A stretch of 64,000 bases of DNA from positions 2,501,500 through 2,565,499 of the forward strand of contig NC_031792.1 in assembly GCF_001522545.3 (NCBI RefSeq), written 5' to 3'. Below are positions 1 to 36,760 of the stretch, piece after piece; the stretch's first letter is position 1, and every line of letters begins with the position of its first letter. The DNA comes from Parus major (lineage: Eukaryota; Chordata; Aves; Passeriformes; Paridae). A program made the translations under genes and the position numbers. Below the pieces are notes generated by a model. That model made no database searches. It was not told the DNA's origin and was given only the letters and a program-made list of their open reading frames with translations.

Positions 1-3000
1 CAGGCTCCTGCCCAACCTGCCTCCCCTCCAAATCCCTGCAAGGGGAAGCCAAAGGCAGCTCTGCTGTGCCATAAATGGTTATTTTCTTGTTGCCAGCCTG
101 GCTTCTTTTAATGAAAAGGACTAAATAAATCATTAGAAATATTTTAATTAAAGGAACAGGGTAAAGAACAGGCGTTCACATCCTGGAGACAATCTTGCTC
201 CCAAGGGTTGTATTAACTGATTTGTTTGAAACACTTCCATTCCCTGCTTAGTTTTAACCAAGCTCATTTTAACTCTGCCCATTCCTCTCTTCCTCTCTTC
301 CCCTCTCCTCCTCTCTCTCCTTCCACCCAGTGAAGCCACAGGGACTTCCAGCTCATCAGCTTTGATGGAGAGTTCACTGAATTTTGAGGCTGATCCAGCC
401 AGCAAGCAAATTAGAGACACTTAGACTCTCTAACTTGCTGCTGCTTTTGGGCAAGGAGAGGCAGGGCTTTTTGACATCCAATTTTTAATACATTTATGTA
501 ACGCACCAAACGCGTCTTTTCCTGATTTAGCTTAACCAGAGGAATTTTTTCCACAGCCATATGAGAGCTGCTCTCTCTGCTCACAGGATGCTCCATAAAG
601 CACAGGCTCATTAATGTTCTGGTGATCTATAGATCTGACAAGGGCTGGGTTTGGTAAATGTCATCTTTTTAATTTTTTTTTTTCATTCCCCCCTTTTCTT
701 TGCTTCTGTAAAACACACTGCAGAGTTCCAGCAGAGTGATTTGCTGTGAATCACCAGCTGAGGTTTGGGAACTTCACGGGGGAAGGGAGTGAGGAGGGGC
801 TGTGATTTAGGGAGGGGAAGGGGGAAGCTGCAGACCCTGACCCCAGCTCTCCCCATCCTGAGTGAGGCCCATCAGTCTCCACTTAACCACGGGTCCTGCT
901 GCTGTCCCAAGACAGAGCAAGTGCTGGGGCTGTTAATTGGGATGTTGATGAGCTACAGATGAATTCCCCTCCAATAGCTCTGGGATCTTCCACATTCCCC
1001 ACAACATCAAACCTTTTTAATTTAGCAGCAGCCAATCAGCCTCGCTGGGACCGGCTCCTCTTTAGCTGCTGCCCCAGGAACAGCCCAGGGACAGGGTCTG
1101 CCAAAAGCACAATGACTTCTGCCCCCAGGACCTGACAAACTCAGTGTGTGCCACTACAGCCCTGCCTGGCTGTGCCAAGTGTCCATGGTGTGGTCCAGAG
1201 GGGACATCTGGGGAGGAGGGGACATCTGGGGGATGCTGGTCACCTCAGGGGTGAGGGCTGTGTGTCTCATGGTTCTTTAGTTGAATAGTTGATGCTTTCA
1301 GTGCTAATTTCAGTGGAGGAACTTTTGCCCCAGGCAGCATCCTCAGAGGGATTTCCTTCATTTGTTTGTTTGATTCCCTTTTCCCCCTCCCCAATCACTC
1401 CCAGATTCCCTCTCCTTGGGGCACCTTGATTGCATTGTGCACTCCTTCCTTTTCCTGGGGACACAGGGAGGAGGAGATGATGGCTGCAAGCTGTAGGACA
1501 GCACTTGTAATCAGAGCCCAGAAGGTGCCTCTTGCTGGCTGATTGTTCCAAGATCTGAATTCGGGGCTGGCTTTACCTCAGTTTGAAGCTGGGAATGGGG
1601 ATGGTGAATACCTGTGGTGCCTCTGGAGTTCTGAGGAGCCTTGCCCTGTCATCTCTGTGCCTATAGAAAAATAAGTGGAAGATTTCATTAAAATCGTTAC
1701 TTTGAGAGGTATTTCATAACCCCACACCATGAGGAACCTCAAAACCTCTGCACCCAGGGTGGAAGGAGTGAGCCAGGAACGCTCCACATAGGAATTTTCC
1801 ACAGAGATGTAGAAAATTATTTTATTTCTGTGCCACCAACCCAAATAATGCCATTTTCAGAGCAGCTAAATTGAGGCACCTCATCTGCCTGTGGGGATGG
1901 AGCAGTGGCATGAACAATAACACTTCCCTGTTCCTTCCAGGCTTTTTGGGCTGGTTTGTACTCTGAGGTTCACAGTTTGTGTTTGCAGGTGTGCCTCGAG
2001 ATGCCTGCAGGCGTTTCAGGCAGGGCTGGATCTCAGGGATGTGCAGGGATGGTGCCGAGGGGGTCACACATCCCTGAGGACATGGAGGGCACTTTCTCCA
2101 CCCTGGGCTGTCACCAGGTCACATAATCCCTCTCACAAAGGTGTTGAGCTCCAGCTTGCACCCAGCTGGTTGTGCTGGCCTCCTTGCTCTTCTAGGACAG
2201 GTATCAGCTCCCTGATGATTAGGAACCTCTCCCCTGGTTTGTCAGCCTGTTCATTTCTGGCTGGTTTGTGTGTATTTATTTTTGTGCCAACGCCATCGCT
2301 CCAGTGCCAAAAACCTCTTTGCTCCAGCCCTCCTCCACCTGGGGTATTTATACAGACCAATCACATCCACTGCTTAAAAACCCTGAGTCAGAAAAACCCT
2401 GAAGTCCTTGTCTAGAGCCTTAACAACAGGATGGTCTCATCCACGCCTGTGTGGAGAATTTGATTGCTTTCTAAAAAAACTTTGCAGATGGATATGTTTT
2501 CTGTTTTCCAGAGGCTCTTTATATGTAGATGGAGATGATTAAAATCACCTTGACATCCATCTTGCAGGAGAGAGGTGTGAGGGGCCAGGACAGCCTCTGA
2601 CACTGCAGAAACAGCAGCATGAGGAGCTCTGCCAGCCCGTGAGGGGCACAGGGGTGAGCTGGGGCCAGCCAGGATGGGAGAAATGCCCCAGCACGTGGGA
2701 TTGTGTGGCCTTGGTGCTTTTGAAAGCAAGGTCAAACCCACAGCACCGTCAGGAGAAGAGGCAATTAGTCTCAGCACATGCCAGCAGAGGAGGGACAAAT
2801 TGGAGAACAGCGAGGGCTGTTAAAATTAAAGTTAATCTGTCACTAATCTCTGGTTGAGAAATCCAGGAGGGAAGAAAAATTAGGCAATATTTGTGAGTGA
2901 TGGCTCACTCTGAGAGGATTGCTGCAGAGGGGCTGCTGTTTAGCAATCAGAGCAAAGGGGGGAATTCAGGAGGGATTCAGACCTGTGCAGGCCACTGAAA

Positions 3001-4562
3001 GCTGTGCTCCAAGGGCTCCCTGCCTGTGAAATACGTGGGAAATCTCCCAGTTTGGGGCTGTTGTTCCTGAGGTGAGCCCTGCACTAGGAATGCTCACATC
3101 CCCAATGCTGCCAGAGCTCCAGGAGGGTTTGGACGATGCTCTCGGGCACAGGATGGGGTTGTTGGGGTGTCTGTGCAGGGCCAGGAGCTGGGCTTGGATG
3201 ATTCTCAGTGCAAAGCTGTCCTGCTTGCCCTTCCCACTGCTCCTTGTGCCTGGGGATGAGGATCTGGGACCCTCACAGATTCCCACTGTCGGTCCCTTGG
3301 GCTGGATTTGCAGCAGAGGAAAGGACTTGGCCCTTCCCACAGCACCCAGAGGGGTTCAGTGTGCGAGGGTGTCTGTGCTGGGCTCAGATCCAAGTCACCC
3401 CAAGTCCTTTGGTCACCCCTGAGGCCAAGCAGTGCCCAGAGCAGGCACAGAGTCAATCCCAGGGCTCCACAGCACTTCCCTCCCGCTCCCTGGACATAAC
3501 AAGATTAACCTGTGCCAGACAGGAAAATCAATTGGTTCCTCCCACCCTGACAGTGAGGGAATTGCCTGCCTCAGTGCCAGTGTCACAGGGGGGAGCTGGG
3601 CATGGATTTGCTCTGGAAGGGCTCTGAAGACCCTCCCTGCACCTTTGGGGTCACCCACTGCCCCTCAGGGCCACAGCAGCCCTCTAGAGAGGTGTCAGAG
3701 GACACCAGCAGTGCTGGAACCTGATGGGACAGAGGAGAAAAAGGAGGAGAAGGGGTTCAGATGGAGCTGGCCTCCCTTAGCCCCCTCTGTATCCACAAGG
3801 AAAAGCAGAGAAGGAAAAGCAGAGGCTCTTTTAAGGACAAAAAGAGAGCAAGAGTTTAATTTGCACGCTCTGAACGAGCTGCTGGAGGTGCTGATCTCCA
3901 TGCCCAGAGCTCTGAGGGAAGGAGATTAGGCTCTTGAAGTTAAAATTAGGTTTTGTGGAATATTCCTCCCCCCTGGCTGAAGGCAGCTGTGTCACAGCTG
4001 AATCACGATGTCCTCCCGAGCGCTGGGGGACAGGTTCCCACCATCCTTGCTGGGAATTTGGGTTTGCTGCAGCCACACTGACGCTTGGATGGGTAAATTG
4101 GGCTGTTGGCGGAGCTGTTGGGTGTGATGAGCCTGAATCAAATGATTTGGAAGTGCTTAATTGTGGTGGTGAGGAGCTGGAAGAGGAGTCGTGGAGCAGC
4201 ACCACTGAGAAGGTGCCTTTGCCACCAAGGTGGAGGGCAGGCAGGCCACAGATAGGGGATTTCTGGCTAAGATGGTGGCATTTGGTGGCATCTGGGGACA
4301 GCACACAGGGCTGTGTGGCTCCCAGGGAGCTGCCCAGCTCTCAGGGATGATGCTGGGAAGGCAGCACAGGGCCGGGTTGGTGGCACTGCAGAGCAGGTGG
4401 GAGTGTGCACAGAGGGTTGATCTCTCTGCTGACCCGTTCTGGGGTGTGTTGTGAAGGTAATGGAGCATCCCTAAACAGGCCAGCCCCAGGGCTGTCACTC
4501 ACCAGAGCCATATGGGCAGTGACTCGCCCTATAAACCCTTCTTGTGCTGTTTATCTCTGCAG
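1..4562 (+). other. GRIK4: GRIK4 intron, 3' part; no coding exon seen
   Basis: The stretch ends with a pyrimidine-rich tract and TGCAG directly before the first visible GRIK4 exon. I searched for the preceding exon, which in the family carries a short stretch resembling NYALKI before the IGxWH segment, and found none. The sequence is GC-moderate with a T-run near 670-690 and several chance open frames around 3070-3930 that overlap on both strands and have no recognisable domain. I see no clear transposon here. Confidence 0.7.
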
Positions 4563-30226
<25,664 letters not shown>

Positions 30227-30854
30227 CGCCAGGCCCGGGGCGGCGGGGTGGGACGAGAGGGTCCTGTTCCATTTTACAGAACACGGACTTGTACAATGTC
30301 AACTCGTTTTTAAATCAATAGCGGTTACCCGGCTTCTCCAGAGCAAGGCGGATCTTGGGGCGGACTCAAGGGCGGAGGGCTGGCTGCGGTTTGGGTGCCC
30401 GCTGCAGCCTGCCGGGGCAGCAGGGAGGTCCTGGTGCCTGTCCAGAGGTTGTCTCTGGGAAGGAGGGATGTGGTGGGTGGCTGGTGTAGCAGATATCGCC
30501 CACCCAAGGGCAGGAGAGGTTCTCGGGACTTCTCCCCCTCCACGGTCAGGAGAAAGGACACTGGCACTGCCTCTCCATCACTTACTGGGGGATGTTCTCC
30601 GAGGGCAGCGGGTGGGACTTCTTATTTGCCGTGGCTATGGGAAGGCAGGAGTCTTTATTTTGGGGTTTTTTGTTGTTTTTGTTTGTTTAATTTGGGTATG
30701 TCAGGACCCAGTCTCCAAGGCATCAGGTGCTGAACTCTTCTTCCTTTCCAGAGGGTGGCAGGGGGGTTGAAGGGGGAAGGGGAGGATGGGATGGGACACG
30801 CTCCCTGTGAGAAGCAGCATTTGCAGGAAGTGCATCTGAGGAGTTGTTAAAGTT

Positions 30855-30908
30855 ACATATATAGAGAAATATATCTATACATAGATATATATATATACAT
30901 ATATATTA
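30855..30908. repeat. AT-rich microsatellite in GRIK4 3'UTR
   Basis: The tract is an imperfect (TA)n run with interspersed GA and CA steps. It could fold into a hairpin in the mRNA. Confidence 0.85.
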
Positions 30909-31495
30909 AAATGCCAAAAAACAGCCAACAAACACAATGAACTCAAAGAGGCCTTGAAACGCCTGGAATTTCAGGGGTTCTGTGTCTTTTGTTTCCTTCT
31001 GGGGTTATCTTTTGGGTTGTTTTTTTTTTACTTTTCCTTTCTGTTCTTGGGATGGGGTGGGAGGAGCCCTGGGGGCGGCTGCCCATCCCCACCAGGCGAG
31101 GGAGGAGGTGTTGGGACCCCCAAGGTGTCCCTGGCTGTGCTCTGCACACCCCTGAAGTGACTCTGAGCTCCCCAAATCCGTGACCCTGAGGAACACCCTC
31201 AACTTCCAGGGTGATTTCCAGCCACACAGCATTTGAGAAAATCATTAGCCCGGGATCTCGTGTAAGGAAAATAGTGACTTCCCTAGAAACAGCAGCAGTT
31301 CACCCTCTGCTTGGTACAGATGTGGGGTTTACACTGGCAAATTTAATTTTCTGATTGAAAAAACAAATTCTATGCAATTTCTGGTCGTAAAAGGAAAGAG
31401 ATGACAATGGAGAGGGGCAGGGGAGATAAAGCCTTGAGTGAAGGTACATCCTGTTCTTGAATTGTTTTCTTTTCTTTTTGTCTTGAATGTACGGA

Positions 31496-31501
31496 AATAA
31501 A
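31496..31501 (+). terminator. GRIK4: GRIK4 polyadenylation signal
   Basis: AATAAA is followed after about 20 bp by a long T-rich stretch, the usual downstream element. It is the only canonical signal I see between the stop codon and this point. Confidence 0.82.
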
Positions 31502-31855
31502 AAATGTCCTTGTATAATCATGCTTTTTTTTTTTTTCCTTTTTTTTCTCTTTTTTTTCTCTTCCCTGTTCAGTCAGGAGAGTTGTGAGACAGTTTGAGGC
31601 TTGTCTGCTCAGGGAGAAACTCAGCAACTTGACAGGCAAGAGGTGCTTTGGCTGTTGCAGGTCTCTGCTGCCCGAGAGTGTCCACACCCCTGGTGTTGCT
31701 GTTACCTGTAGCTGAATGGAAAACAGGGGTTAAAAAAGCAAAGGTCATTTAAAAAAAAACAAAAAACAACCAAATACCTGGTGATGAGGGAAGAGAGAAC
31801 TCAGAACTGACAGCAGGGTGAGCAGGGGTGCAGCTCCATCCTTCCCATGGGTGGT

Positions 31856-32062
31856 NNNNNNNNNNNNNNNNNNNNNNNNNNNNNNNNNNNNNNNNNNNNN
31901 NNNNNNNNNNNNNNNNNNNNNNNNNNNNNNNNNNNNNNNNNNNNNNNNNNNNNNNNNNNNNNNNNNNNNNNNNNNNNNNNNNNNNNNNNNNNNNNNNNNN
32001 NNNNNNNNNNNNNNNNNNNNNNNNNNNNNNNNNNNNNNNNNNNNNNNNNNNNNNNNNNNNNN
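31856..32062. other. Assembly gap (run of N)
   Basis: A run of N about 207 bp long. The sequence on both sides contains similar CAGCAGGGT words, so a tandem or duplicated segment may have broken the assembly. Confidence 0.97.
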
Positions 32063-35000
32063 ACAGCAGGGTCGTTCTGTTGCTCCCAGCAGGGTGTGAA
32101 GGGAAGCTCTGCCTCCCAGTGAATGTAAAACAGGCAGCAGGGAGGGGATTTAGAACTTGGTTTTTTGGATGTCATGTGAGACGCTCACAGAGATCCTTCC
32201 TGGTTTCACATCTCTAAATCCACAGGATGTTCCCCTCTCCCTGACATAAACTGAGCAGTGAGATAAGGCCAGGCTCCCCCAGTGGTTGGAGAGGCAGATC
32301 CTCAGCTGAGGTAAGTCAGTAAAACTCCATCCAGCTCTGCAAGAAGCCAGGCTGGGCTTTCACAGCACTGACAGCAGCACTAGAGACATCTGAGAGTGCC
32401 TGTGTTGTGCTTAAAGGCCAACATGTTTTTACGAGCCGCAGAATATATTCATCAAAAGGAAGCTGCTTTTTAAAATTTATTTACAGATTAGCAGAAGAAA
32501 AGGCTCCATGAATCATTTATCAGACCTGATGTTTTTTTCACTGCTTCCCCGCATTGAATAAAGAGAAATCTTGACAGAGCCAGACATTATTCTGCACCTC
32601 CAAAGATCTTGCAGTCATCTGCTCAGACAGAGGATGTCAGTGAAAAAAATGATGAGAAACCACCTGGTTTCTGAGTGTCTTTGCTTTTTATCTCTCCTGT
32701 TAGCTTGCTCCACCCACATGGTGTTTTATATCTGGGTCTGTATTTTAAGGAGATTTGTTTCATGTCCCTCTTGCCCTCCTCTCTTTTTAATGTTGTTTTT
32801 TTCCTTTTTTTTTAATATTCAGAGGTTTTGCACTCAGAGCAGAAATGGACAAGGAGGATAAAAGCTGATGTCATTGAGATGCCTTTTCTAATGTGGCTCT
32901 GCCCTGTATTTTCTGCTCCCTGCTAAATCCTTCCAGGTCCCACCCTGGAGGGAGCAGGCAGCATTATGCATGTGCTGGGCTTGTGCTCACACACATCTGC
33001 ATGCCCAGATGGGTTTACATCTCACATATTCCCTCTCTCCCCAGGTTTTTTTCCCCTTTCCTCTCATCTTTGGAGCCATTGTGGGGGCTCTCTTGCTCAG
33101 CCAGCCCCAATGCTAATGCAGTTCAAGATCTGGAGTAGTTTGCCTTGCAAAAGGCACTTTCCCAGTATTGCTGTCTCCTGATAAACCCCGGGTAATTCTA
33201 GTAAGATATCTCGGCAAATTCCACCGGGAGCCAAAGATTAGATCAATTCAAATGTAATACTTTGCTTTATCCCCTCTAACCAGTGTGTTTGAGCCTCCTG
33301 CTGCCCTCTGTTTCGGGCTCACGTCTCTCCCTGCCCTGACAGCCAGTTCTCCAGCCCTGGCTCAGTCGACACCAGCCTGGCAGCTTCCTAACTAAAAGGC
33401 CTGGAATATCTTCTCGTGGGCTAAAATGTGTTTGTGTTGTTTTTTCCAGGCAGTTCCATTTTCACCTAATGATAAAAAGCTGTTTTCTCCCTGGAGGTTG
33501 CATGGGTGAAGGTATTAACAAGGCCTGGACTAACCTGGGGGCATTTCCTGAGCTGAGCCATGTACCTGAAACAGAAAAGGGTTGTTCTGTGAGCACAAAA
33601 CCTTAGGAAGAGAGATGCTGAGCTATAAATTATAGAACAGACACTAAGCCCTCAGTGGTCCTGAGGCAGGAATATTTTTAACCATTCCACAGCCACAGAA
33701 ATCTTCCCTGCTTCTGCCCCACTCCTTGAACCCCAAGTACTTCACCAGGTAAGTAACCCAAAAGGTGGAGAAAGATCCACAGGGGACAGCTTTTTTGGCA
33801 GAGATTTGGAGTTACAGAAGGGGTGTGAATCCCTGGAGCTCTGGGCACAGGGAAACTGGGATAGACACAGGGGTGTGGGTAACTGGTTTGGATGGTTCCT
33901 GGGTGATGGCTCTGAATGGCAGGAAAAAAGGGGAAAAAGAAGAGAACTGTGGGTGAGAACTGTTCAGTGGAGGCTGGTTGGTTCCTTAGGAGGTTTCTAC
34001 GTTTCTGTAAGAGCCAATAATCAAAGGTGGACTGGTTTGGGGTGAAGCTGTCACAAGCTGGCTGTAAAAAGCCCAGTATGAGTGATCAGAGCCCCTGCAA
34101 CAATTTAGTTTCATTAAGCTCTGTAGTTAATTACCTGCAGGATGAGTGTTTCTCTCTTCTGCTCCACTTGTTCATCCAGTGAAGGTGATGGAATTTCTTG
34201 CACTGACTTTGGCTAGAGGGGGAAAGCAGCAGTGGCCATCAGGAGGAGTGAGGCACCACTCCAGGGCAAGGGAAACAGCCCCAGTGTGGGCAGAATCAGG
34301 CAGCAGGAACTGCAAACTGCCACCAGAAATGGTAAAAGTAAGTCTGGGCTCACATGTGACACTTGCAAGTCTGCTGAGGATCTAGGAGTGAGGGAACATC
34401 AGATTTGCCTGAACACAGCTCAGGGAAGAGCTCAGGAAGCCCAAACGCCTGCAGAAGAGAACATAAAGCACCCACAGTTCCAGAAACCCCATTAGGGTCT
34501 GATGGCCACTAACTGATTGAAAAGACAGAGCTGAACTCTTCTGGGCACAAAGTAACTCTCATGAATTCGGTATAAATTGGCTTCCCTGGAACCTGACACC
34601 ACACTGGGAAAATCAGCCCTGTATCAGGACAATGGGCAGGTTTATCCATCCTTCAGGGGTGGTTTTCTCTCCTCCAAGGGGGGAACCTGCTGTGTTGCAG
34701 GTGAGTTATGAGCCTGGTTGGTGGCAGGGCTGCAGCATTTCATCCCAGGGAGGATTCCAGCCCGAGGGTGAGGATCTGCAGCTGCCCTGGCTGTGGGGGG
34801 ACGTGTGGCACCGCATCAGCAGCACAAAGAACCACACAGCAGCGGCTCCCTGAGAGCCCTGCCGGGGCCAGAGCAGCATGAAAATGAAGGGAGCTTAATT
34901 AACAAAGGCTTTCTCCTCTGCTGTGTTGAGGTCTGCAGTTATCAGCGGAGCTGGCAGTTCTCAAAGACTGAAATGACAGTAGTTGGCTGTAAAAGAGATA

Positions 35001-35422
35001 ACTGTCAGATTAGCTGGGACATATCTGCGCCGAGGTTTTCTATATCATACCTATCTTGAAGCATCTCCATGTATCAAAGGGACTAGTTGGCTATTTGCCT
35101 CTCCAAAGTACCCTTTCCACTGTGATAAATAAGGCTCTGTTACAGGGGAAAGGCCTAACATTTCTTGTGCCTTGACTCAAGCTGGTTCAGAGCAGCGTTT
35201 TTCGGGCTTTGATCAATATGTGGAGACGAATCCTCGCTGTTGTTTTCAGTGTTTGATGTATTAAGTTTAGGGTACAAGGGACAGAAAACGTCTCTTGGGG
35301 TGTAAAGGCAGGGGAAAATTACATTCCTATCAGGTTCTTCACAGGGTGAGTGGGATTTTCACTGACATTGGTGAGGAAAAGGCAGTTTAGGTACATGATT
35401 TTTCAAAGCTCTTCCCTGTACT

Positions 35423-35520
35423 GCTGAATCCCAGTTGGTTTTGGTTGGAGGAGACCTTAAAGGACCTTTTTCCATCCCCTTTCCATGGGCAGGGATGCTC
35501 TCCCTTCCAAGCACCTGTCC
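35423..35520 (-). mobile_element. CR1 LINE 3' fragment
   Basis: GGTTTTGGTTGGAGGAGACC, TTAAAGGACC and CCATGGGCAGGGATGCTCTC are the reverse complement of a CR1 terminus. Confidence 0.75.
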
Positions 35521-36669
35521 CTTTGCTGTTCATCCCCAAATGTTGTCCTCATGTTGTTCAGCCCCAGAAAAAAAGCTCTGAGCCTGGCTTTTTCCTGAAC
35601 TCCCAGGGAACGTTCCTGAACGGAGTCCTCTGCCTTCCCAGCTCTTGCTGAGCTGAAATTTAAAGCAATTTCCTTTCAAAGCCAGAAATGAACACAAATG
35701 AGGGGAAAGAACCAGGGGAGGAAAAGAAGAAAGACCTTTTTATTCCCAGACGAGTGCTGAGATGTCTGAGCTGCAAGCCTCAAACTGACTGTTCTTCCAG
35801 AGTCTACAGAAAATGCTCCTGAGTGTTCCCAAGCACAGCCAGGGAGGATGCTCTGATTTCTGCTGGCTGAGCCAAACTGGAACAAGCAGGTGAGCACACA
35901 GCCCCTGGTTTTATTGAACAACTGCTCAGCCACAGCATCCTGAGCCCTCAGCTGAAATGAAGGTCATGACATGGTAGGGAGGCAGACAGGAGCAGAAAGC
36001 CACCAAATGTCCGTGCTCTGAGGTTCTGGGAGGCAGATTGTTCTCCTCTGTGAGGAAAGTTTGTCTGCTGGCCATTTCTCATGGCCCTGGCACACTGTGA
36101 TTGGGTCAAATGGATGGATATTTCTGTTTGGAGCTAGGCCTTGAGTGGAAAACTGGAGTTTTGTCAGGGAATGTCTTTGAGGAAGAAAGTCTGCTGTTTT
36201 AGAAGATGTAATTTTTTACTCTGACCAGCCTATTTCATTCCAATTCCTCCACGTGAACACTGTATTTCAAGGAGATGTATTTTGGAGTGAAATCCCACTG
36301 CTTTTAGGTTTGTTTTGGACAAGATCATGTCCAAGAGGAGCTGCCAGAAAACAGCAGCAAGGAGGACAATGCTGGGTGGCAAAAATTCCACCGACCACAG
36401 CAGGGACAAGAGAAGCTGCTGTCACAGCACCCCGTGCTCGGTGCTTTGCTCAGGGCTATTTCTGGGTTATTTTCTGCTGTGTCCCAGCAGCGAGGACAGA
36501 AGCAGAGCTCTGTCTCCACCAGTTTGCTGGTCCATGACAGACTGGGCTGAGTCTGCATCCCTTTCCTGCTTGCCAGTGAGATGAGGATGAAGCCTTGCCA
36601 GGCAGAGGAAGGATGGGGCAGGGCTGGACGCCACAAACATTCACTCTTGATGCACCAGCAGTGCTTGTT

Positions 36670-36760
36670 GGGCCTTTGGAAATGTCACTTTTGCCACCAC
36701 TCTGGAAAATGTCACTTTGGGGCTTTGGAAATGTCACTTTTGCCACCACTCTGGAAAATG
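36670..36760. repeat. 49-bp tandem duplication
   Basis: CTTTGGAAATGTCACTTTTG then CCACCACTCTGGAAAATG occurs twice with a period of 49 bp and almost no differences. Confidence 0.92.

Larger units (their letters stand above)
30227..31520 (+). other. GRIK4: GRIK4 3'UTR
   Basis: The UTR runs from the stop codon to about 20 bp past the AATAAA at 31496-31501. It contains an AT-dinucleotide-rich tract (30855-30908). The exact cleavage point is inferred. Confidence 0.8.

Noticed and set aside
50..4500. Search for further GRIK4 exons
   Set aside because: No segment matched the expected amino-terminal-domain sequence with splice borders; the upstream exon must be outside the window.
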